The position numbers were made by a program, and so were the translations under genes. DNA of 64,000 nt from Monarcha castaneiventris obscurior (taxonomy: Eukaryota > Chordata > Aves > Passeriformes > Monarchidae), in NCBI GenBank assembly GCA_026261815.1, contig JAMPIT010000511.1, positions 248,001 to 312,000 of the forward strand, read 5' to 3'. Position 1 is the first letter of the stretch. Each line of letters opens with the position of its first letter. Shown piece by piece: positions 57,359 through 64,000 of the stretch. The notes beneath the pieces were generated by a model. That model was given only the letters and a program-made list of their open reading frames with translations, did not search any database and was not told the DNA's origin.

Positions 57359-57747
57359 TGTGTGTCCCCCTGCGCTGTCCCCTGCAGTCCCACATGCTGC
57401 TGTTCCACCCTTCCTGGAGAGAAATATCTCAGCCATCGAGAGTCAAGGTGCATTTTTAAAATCTCAGCAGCATTTAGACACCAGCTGAAGGCAGAATTCC
57501 CTCTGAGGCTTTGGGGCCAGGGATATTTGAAAATGCCTTGGAGGTCGCTGTGTTTGGTGCCACTGAGGTGTCCCAGTTGTGGACCTGGTACAAGAGTCAG
57601 TGGCTCATCCCCAAAATTTGAAATGACTCCTGCAAAGGAGCCCACGGCCTGGAAGTGCCCCAGAAATGCTCTGGTTTCTCTTCAGACGGTTCTGTGGAAC
57701 ACCAGTGAGCTGGTAACAACCCCTGTTCAGTGGATGGGAATGTGGGG

Positions 57748-57957
57748 GTGGCTGCCCCTGGATCCCTGGCAGTGCCCAAGGCCAGGCTGGACACTTGGAG
57801 CAGCCTGGGACAGTGGGAGGTGTCCCTGCCATGGCAGGGGTGGGATGGGATGGGATGGGATGGGATGGGATGGGATGGGATGGGATGGGATGGGATGGGA
57901 TGGGATGGGGTTTAAGGTCCCTCCCCACCCAAACCAGTCGAGGATTCTGTGGTCCCA
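57748..57957 (+). mobile_element. CR1 LINE 3' fragment with (GGGAT)13
   Basis: GTGGCTGCCCCTGGATCCCT, GTGTCCCTGCCATGGCAGGG, the array, then TTTAAGGTCCCTCCCCACCC and AAACCAGTCGAGGATTCTGT. It is a tail-outward inverted partner of the copy at 57193. Confidence 0.95.
57842..57906 (+). repeat. (GGGAT)13 pentanucleotide array
   Basis: Perfect pentamers in the CR1 3' UTR, followed by GGGGTTTAAGG. Confidence 0.98.
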
Positions 57958-58540
57958 AGGAAAGCTCTCATTGCCATTAAAGCACGTCCCATATCCAGAA
58001 CTTCCCTTGCCCATCCCAGGGTGTGTCTGGGGCTGATGGGAACAGACCCATTCCCTACTGACCATGACCTGCTGCATGGGGAGCTGTGGGCAGCCTCCTT
58101 TGTTCCCACTGGGCTCTCAGATAAGTAATCTCCCCTGAGACCTGATAAACACGAGAAAAAATGAGGGAAGGAATTGAATATCTTTCCTCTTGCTGCAAAG
58201 TTCAAAGGGTTTGCGTGGTACCTCAAAGGTGCTGCTCAGTTTGCTTTGAACGAAGAAAAGGAGCCAAGAATGATCCCATGTTTATTATCTTGAGACTTTG
58301 TGTCTCCATGTGAGTGCCTGGAGCACTGAATTGACTTCAAATGAACAAATTGAGGTTGTAGGAGCAAGGTTCTGCAAGAATTTGGGGCTCGAGGTCACTT
58401 TGTTCTGCGCTGTGGTTTGATGAACTGACCCCCACTGTCAGCTGGGAGATCATCAGACATTTCCAGAGCTGGAGTTAGGAAAAACATCATTCTAAAATGA
58501 AGCATCCAAACATATCACTGACAAAAAATGGGCAAAATTC
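57958..58540. other. Unassigned single-copy stretch
   Basis: No recognised repeat or gene. Confidence 0.5.
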
Positions 58541-58542
58541 TA

Positions 58543-58705
58543 CCCAGAGCAGCTGTGGCTGCCCCTGGATCCCTGGAAGTGTCCAAGGCCAGGCTGGACA
58601 CTTGGAGCAGCCTGGGATAGTGGAAGGTGTCCCTGCCCATGGCAGGGGTGGCACTGGATGGGCTTTTAGGTCCCTCCAACCCAAACCCTCCATGATTTTA
58701 TGAAT
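58543..58705 (+). mobile_element. CR1 LINE 3' fragment, unexpanded
   Basis: CCCAGAGCAGCTGTGGCTGC, GTCCCTGCCCATGGCAGGGG, TGGCACTGGATGGGCTTTTA and GGTCCCTCCAACCCAAACCC. It retains the ancestral GGCACTGGATGGG form. Confidence 0.93.
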
Positions 58706-59735
58706 AGACCCTGACTTCCCAGGAATTATTTCCTCTGAGGTACCTTCATCTCCACTAGAAATATTTGCAACGTTAAATCTAAATTCAAATACAGATTTCT
58801 CGCAGCATCGATTTTTTGTGGATTTTACTGGGTTATTTTCCCACTCAGGAGTTGGGGGGATGGGGGAAGAAGGGAATATGATTGGTAAAGGAAAATGCTT
58901 GAAGATTCGTTTTCACACCTTCCTGGGCTGAGAAGAAGAGGTGGCACCATTCATGTCCCCCAGAACAGAACTGTCCTCCCGGCTCGGAGCAGTGCCCCAG
59001 GGCTCTATCTCTGACTCTGACTGAAGAAGGACCTTTCCCACTCCTCCAAAGGCAGATTTCCATCCCCTCCAGTACTCCCTTCGCCTTTCTCTGTCTCAGA
59101 GTCAATATTCCTGTGCTCAGCCTGCTGCCGTTCAGGGGGCAGTGCCCTGCCGGGCCAATTCCTCCTGTTCTGGCACCATTTCTGCTCTTTGGGGGCAATC
59201 CAGGCCTCAAACGCCGTCTCTTTCACCCACAAATGAGTCTCTCCCTTCTCTCTGGGTTCTTTAGTGGAGGCCTTGTCCCCTGCAGGGAGAATCACCTGCT
59301 CTGCTTGTGCTGCCCAGCCCTCCCTGAGATAATCCCTCACCTTCAGCTGCCCGCACGCAGAACATCCAACATCATTAGTGCCAAAAACGCCCCAAACTCC
59401 CCCGAAATGGCACTGAAATGAGCCCAGCTCCGGCCTGTCAGCATCCCTTGCCCTCCCACACTTGCTGGCAGCTGGATCAGCCCCGGGAGGGCCCCGGTGG
59501 CCCCAGGGAGCTCATCAGCTCCTGCCTGGGCTGCAGGAGGTGCCAGCCCTGCCCACCCCACCAGCACCACCGTGTGCCCTCTCCCCGCCCTGCTGCAGCC
59601 CCTGGCACACTCAGGGAACGCAGGAGGAGGGTCTGGGAAAGGTGGGTGCAGGGGGACTTCGGGGGCTGTGGTGTGGCAGGGAGGAACCAGCGCCGACACC
59701 GAACTGGTGGGGAGGCAGATCTGGGGTCCCTGAGG
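58706..59735. other. Unassigned single-copy stretch
   Basis: No recognised repeat or gene before the minisatellite. Confidence 0.5.
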
Positions 59736-60562
59736 ACAGGAATTGGCCTTGATGGCCATGACCAACCTCACCCGGGGTGCCACCCACACCCCAGGGACCA
59801 ACCCCACCCGGGGTGCCACCCACACCCGAGGGTCCAGCTCAGCCCAGCCCAGCCCTGCCTGGCCATGGGGACACTCGTGGGTCACTTTTGGCCACCCACA
59901 CCCCAGGGTCCAGCCCAGCCCAGCCCAGTCCTGTCCTGCCTGGCCATGGGGACACTCGTGGGTCAATTTTGGCCACCCACACCCGAGGGTCCACCTCAGC
60001 CCAGTCCTGCCTGGCCATGGGGACACTTGTGGGTCACTTTTGGCCACCCACACCCCAGAGTCCAGGTCAGCATGGTCCAGCTCAGCACAGCCCAGCCCTG
60101 CCTGGCCATGGGGGATCCACGTGGGTCACTTTTGGCCATCCACACCCAAAGGTCCAGCCCAGCCCAGGCCTGCCTGGCCATGGGGGACCCTTGTGGGTCA
60201 CTTTTGGCCACCCACACCCAAGGGTCCAGCTCAGCATGGTCCAGCTCAGCACAGCCCAGCCCTGTCTGGCCATGGGGGATCCACGTGGGCCATCCATACC
60301 CAAGGATCCAGCCCAGCCCAGCCCTGTCTGCCCATGGGGACACTTGTGGGTCATTTTTGGCCATCCACACCCAAAGGTCCAGCCCAGCCCTGCCTGGCCA
60401 TGGGGGATCCACGTGGGTCACTTTTGGCCATCCACACCCAAAGGTCCAGCCCAGCCCAGCCCTGCCTGGCTATGGGGGACCCTTGTGGGTCATTTTTGGC
60501 CATCCACACCCAAAGGTCCAGCCGAGCCCAGCCCTGCCTGGCCATGGGAAGGGCACTTTTGG
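59736..60562. repeat. Complex minisatellite, about 10 units of 65-92 bp
   Basis: The unit contains CCTGCCTGGCCATGGGGGAT, CCACGTGGGTCACTTTTGGC and CATCCACACCCAAAGGTCCA. Unit length varies mainly through an optional segment, AGCTCAGCATGGTCCAGCTC. The left end (59736-59830) is a shorter preface, ACCCGGGGTGCCACCCACAC, repeated. Several frames stay open on both strands (up to 433 codons), but these are products of the array. Confidence 0.95.
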
Positions 60563-61930
60563 GCATTCAGACAGTGCTGGGGGCTCAGCCTGGGCTCAGC
60601 CAGGACAGGACCGGCCCATCCCAACCCATAAACAGCTCCAGCAGCTTCAGTTCCATCTTCTTTTGTTGTCAATTAAGCAAATTCACTTTAAAAACCCCAC
60701 ACTGCATTTAAAAAATTAAAAATATTCTGAGGAGGCAGACAAACAGTTTTCTGGCCTCATCTGTCTCATGTTAGTTTGAATCTAATGAGGTTTACAGATG
60801 GATCTCCCTGTGACAGATGAAATTAAAGTGACTGAGAAACCAGGGCCAAAGCACACGAGGAGAAGATTTTGTCAGGCATTTCCAAAATCACGTCTGGGCT
60901 TTCCATGGGTACCTGTTATCTTTGCTTTGGACAGGGGATGCATAAAATATAATTTATAAGGGGCACTCTGACAGTGTCCCCCAGCAAAATTTGAAGACAG
61001 GAGAGAGTTTTTAAAGCTCTTTAGGACTTGAGTTTCCACAGTCACAAAATTGTCCCTGCTTGGAGCCAGGAAAAGGCAAGGAAAGGGTAAAATGCCCAGA
61101 GGAGCTTTCCTGGGACAAGGGAGCTTCAACCTCTTATTTTTACCCCCCCTCACCCTCAGATCTCCAGTGGCACAGCAGAACAATGGGGGATATTTTAAAT
61201 TCCTTTGAAAAAGGCTTTGGCTTCCAAAGCAAAGTGGGGAATGCAGCTCAGCCCTCAGAGCTCTCATTTCTGCCTGTCAGTGACACCTTTAACCTGCTGC
61301 TCTTGGGGTTAAACTGTTTTTGGCAGCCACCTGAAGGAATATGAACAACGCTCTGCTCTCTCCGTAACCTTCCCCTGACCCAGTTGCTATTTTTATCCAT
61401 CTTCCTTGGATAACAGGAGTTACCAGGGCTGGAATGGTCAGGGGTGATCCCACCCTGCTGGCACAGGAGCAAACCCACAAGATCTCCCTTCTTTGCTTTA
61501 GAAGAGGGGAACGCTGGGTTTGTGCAGTGTCCAGCCCCTCTCCCTGCCCTGTTCCACCCCTGCTGTGGTGTGAGGGGGCCACGCTCGGTGTGTCTGAGCA
61601 TCATCTCACACCCCTCTGTCCTCAGCAGCGCTGTGCAGAGGTGGGGAGGTTGTTGGTGACCTGCTGAGTGAGTGCTGCTCATCAGAGAGAGGGGGGAGCC
61701 CCAGAGGCCTCCCTGCAGTCCCTGGTGTGGGGGCAGTGGTGCCAGCTGGGGTTGGGGATGTGGCTCTGCAGCTCAGAGCTGTGTGGCTGGAGACAAAACT
61801 GGGCCAGCCTGTGCTGGAGGAGCAGCTCAGGGCTCTCCTCGGGAGCTGCCTCAGCAGGAGGGACCGAAAGGGACTTTCTTGAGCTGGGAGGTGACACAGG
61901 GTCCATGAGGGAAGGTCTGGATCCCCCTTA
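60563..61930. other. Unassigned single-copy stretch
   Basis: No recognised repeat. The ORFs overlap on both strands and are unsupported. Confidence 0.5.
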
Positions 61931-62222
61931 GTCAGGATGAACCCGAACCACAGAGCTGTTCAGGTCCCTTGGTGCAGATTTTGTGTGCTCACAATGAACC
62001 CGAACCACAGAGCTGTTCAGGTCCCCTGGTGCAGATTTTGTGTGCTCACAATGAACCTGAACCACAGAGCTGTTCAGGTCCCCTGGTGCAGATTTTGTGT
62101 GCTCACGATGAACCCAAACCACAGAGCTGTTCAGGTCCCCTGATGCAGATTTTGTGTGCTCACAATGAACCCGAACCACAGAGCTGTTCAGGTCCCCTGA
62201 TGCAGATTTTGTGTGCTCACAG
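61931..62222. repeat. 57-bp minisatellite, 5 units
   Basis: The unit contains AACCACAGAGCTGTTCAGGT and GCAGATTTTGTGTGCTCACA. Anchors CAGAGCTG at 61951, 62008, 62065, 62122 and 62179 give exactly 57 bp. As 57 is 3 x 19, a 19-residue repeat is open on both strands (MNPNHRAVQVPWCRFCVLT on plus). Confidence 0.97.
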
Positions 62223-62574
62223 GACCTAAATCCCCTTGGGACCAGGACTGAAATTGTCCCAATTGTGACTGAACATTCTCCCAAATTCCTACATTAGCCT
62301 TGGGCAAGTTTAGCAATCAGCATTTGTGACCCTCACTCTGTGCCCACCTCGGCCACCCCCTGACTCAGGCTGGAGCCCCACAGCGTGGTGGGATGCTGGA
62401 AGGTGACCCTGGAATGTGTCCAATTCCTACAACCAACCCACCCCAGGCAGTCTTCTGCACTTCCCAGTGACCAAGCAGCTCCTTCCCAGTTCTGCTTGGT
62501 GACCTGCTGGTTTTGGGAACCCCGGTCACGGCCCCATTGAGGCAAATGGTGAAGGGTGTGAGATGTGCAGGACA
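62223..62574. other. Unassigned single-copy stretch
   Basis: No recognised repeat or gene between the minisatellite and the LTR target duplication. Confidence 0.5.
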
Positions 62575-62578
62575 ACTC

Positions 62579-63229
62579 TGTTGGAACCCAAGGCATGCCT
62601 CGGGCTGCCCTGGGAGCTCAGGAGCCCCGGCAAGGGGGTCCCAGACCCTGGCAAGGAGCCCAGAATGGCACCGGCTTTGACCTCAGCCCATGGGAAAAAT
62701 TGCCAACGCAGCGCGAAGTATTGCAAAACAAGAGAATGTGAAAATGAGTAGTGGTTTAGCATTTTACAAGGTAAAAAGTAGATTTTAGGATTTTTAATAT
62801 GAGGATGAAGGGTTTAAGATGGAAGATTTTGGGCATTGCCCTGTTCTTCTTCTTCTTCTCCTTCTCCTCCATCTTCTCTGGTGGTGGTGGCACAAAATGA
62901 TTGGTAGAATGAAAAAGAGGTAGAAATTCCGTGTCTAGAAGAGGTGCAAATGAATTGGTATAGAACAGTAACTAATAAATGCGTTGTGAAGAATGGTTGG
63001 ATGATGGAAAGGGCACAGAAAGGCCGGGACAGCCCAGGGCTGGGCAGTGCCCGCTCGGACTCGGCTGCATCAGATGTGCGGCCGGAGCTGAGAGCTGGCA
63101 GAGAGAAGGAGAAATCAACAACCTGAAACAACATCTGCAGCCGTTTCTCATCTGCTGGGGCTCGAGGTGAAGCTCCCCAGAGGTGAAGATAAGAACCTGC
63201 ATTTGTGTGGAGTGCCCAACTCCCACACA
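62579..63229 (+). mobile_element. Solo LTR of an endogenous retrovirus (copy B)
   Basis: It starts TGTTGGAACCC and ends CCCACACA, flanked by the perfect 4-bp duplication ACTC (62575-62578 and 63230-63233). Polyadenylation signal AATAAA at about 62974. A CTTCTTCTTCTCC tract lies at about 62846. It is a close relative of copy A at 15601 in the opposite orientation. No internal retroviral sequence is present. The 4-bp duplication suggests an ERV1-type integrase. Confidence 0.9.
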
Positions 63230-63476
63230 ACTCCACTGCACCAACTCTCCTGTCTGAGGCCAGCCCCAGAAGCTGGATTGTGTTAATGAGCTGCTTCTCA
63301 GTTCATAAATGCAGCACGGAGCTGCCCCACTCCCACTGCGGATTTGCTGGGTTATTTTGCTCACCTCAGGTTTTGCTGGTACCTGCCAGGGTTCAGATGT
63401 AACCCTGAGCACATCCCACCTCTAGGAGTGAAGGATGCATCTACTGCAGCTTCAGGGGAGCAGGAACATCAAACCC
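63230..63476. other. Short unassigned stretch
   Basis: No recognised element. Confidence 0.5.
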
Positions 63477-63477
63477 A

Positions 63478-63725
63478 GACTCATTAAGGTTGGAAAGACC
63501 TTTAAGGTCACCAAGTCCAACCATCAGCACAGCACCTCCACCATGGTCACCATGTCTTTAAGTGCCACATCCACAGATTTTGTGAACATTTCCAGAGGCA
63601 GTGACTCCACACTGCCCTGGAAAGCCCGTTCTGATGTTTTACAGCTCTTTCCATGAAGAAATTTGTTGTAATACCCAAACTGAACCTCCCATGGCACAAC
63701 TTGAGGCCGTTTCCTGAATCTGTGA
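63478..63725 (-). mobile_element. CR1 LINE 3' fragment
   Basis: CATTAAGGTTGGAAAGACCT, AAGTGCCACATCCACAGATT, TTCCATGAAGAAATTTGTTG and ACTTGAGGCCGTTTCCTGAA. It ends where a second CR1 begins in mid-element. Confidence 0.9.
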
Positions 63726-64000
63726 CTGAACAATACTTTGTCCCCAGCCCAGAGCACTGAGTGCCACATCCAGCCCTTTCTTGGATGCCTTCATGGATGT
63801 GGAATCCAAACCTCCTTGGGCAGCCCCTGCCAATCCCTGAGCGCCCTTTCCATGGGGAAATTCCTGCTGCTGTCCAACCTGAGCCTCCCCTGGCCCAGCC
63901 TGAGGCCGTTCCCTCTCCTCCTGTCCCTGTTCCCTGGGAGCAGAGCCCGACCCCCCCCGGCTGCCCCCTCCTGTCAGGGACTTGTGCAGAGCCACAAGGT
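63726..64000 (-). mobile_element. CR1 LINE fragment, cut by the window edge
   Basis: From GTCCCCAGCCCAGAGCACTG through TTCCATGGGGAAATTCCTGC to AGAGCCACAAGGT at the end of the window. Nearly identical to 28090-28342. On the minus strand it reads [20 protein letters not shown] of the ORF2 C-terminus. It continues beyond the window. Confidence 0.93.

Noticed and set aside
59418..60719. 433-codon proline/tryptophan-rich ORF
   Set aside because: It lies almost wholly in the roughly 70-bp minisatellite, and the other frames on both strands are also open.

Overview
The window looks like bird nuclear DNA, most likely from a songbird. The main evidence is about thirty fragments of the avian LINE CR1. 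Many can be recognised by the CR1 3' end, which carries the block GGTCCCTTCCAACCCAAACC or a subfamily variant followed by ATTCTRTG-type octamers. Others show the C-terminal end of CR1 ORF2. Solo LTRs of endogenous retroviruses beginning TGTTGG and ending CA also fit a passerine. The species assignment is inference, since no diagnostic gene is present.

I see no protein-coding gene that I can support, no tRNA or rRNA gene, and no CRISPR array. Long open frames occur, but they lie in tandem repeats (5.2-6.9, 18.0-18.6, 41.4-42.4 and 59.7-60.6 kb) or in CR1 remnants. The window is best read as intergenic or intronic DNA of a GC-rich, repeat-rich region such as a microchromosome or a subtelomere.

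Layout: 0-5.2 kb holds CR1 fragments, a 40-bp minisatellite and unique sequence. 5.2-6.9 kb is a 17-bp minisatellite of about 100 copies. 8.3-13.3 kb has CR1 copies, a purine hexamer array, an LTR and the densest CpG cluster (about 12.2-12.5 kb). 15.2-19.8 kb has a solo LTR and two minisatellites. 20.4-23.2 kb is CR1-rich. 24.9-27.4 kb is a local duplication cluster ending in a large inverted repeat, followed by a second CpG cluster with GATA motifs. 28-38.5 kb alternates CR1, a 200-bp GGGAA array, an LTR and unique sequence. 41.4-45.5 kb has an 18-bp BamHI-site minisatellite, a 41-bp minisatellite and CR1 copies. 48.5-53.2 kb is the longest stretch without a recognised repeat. 53-60.6 kb has CR1 copies with GGGAT arrays and a roughly 70-bp minisatellite. 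61.9-64 kb has a 57-bp minisatellite, a second solo LTR of the 15.6-kb family in inverted orientation, and CR1 copies running off the end.

The most interesting signals are structural. (1) Pentanucleotide arrays able to form G-quadruplexes arose at the same internal position in four CR1 3' ends, and a different pentamer grew at the 3' end of a fifth. (2) Two CR1 copies share an internal 31-bp array with the same alternating variant pattern. (3) Two solo LTRs with perfect 4-bp target duplications lie inverted 46 kb apart, differing by exactly two 30-bp units. (4) A nested cluster of duplications is followed by inverted repeats with arms of about 320 bp. Tandem arrays fill nearly a tenth of the window. 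I found no convincing new biological system of the gene-cassette kind.
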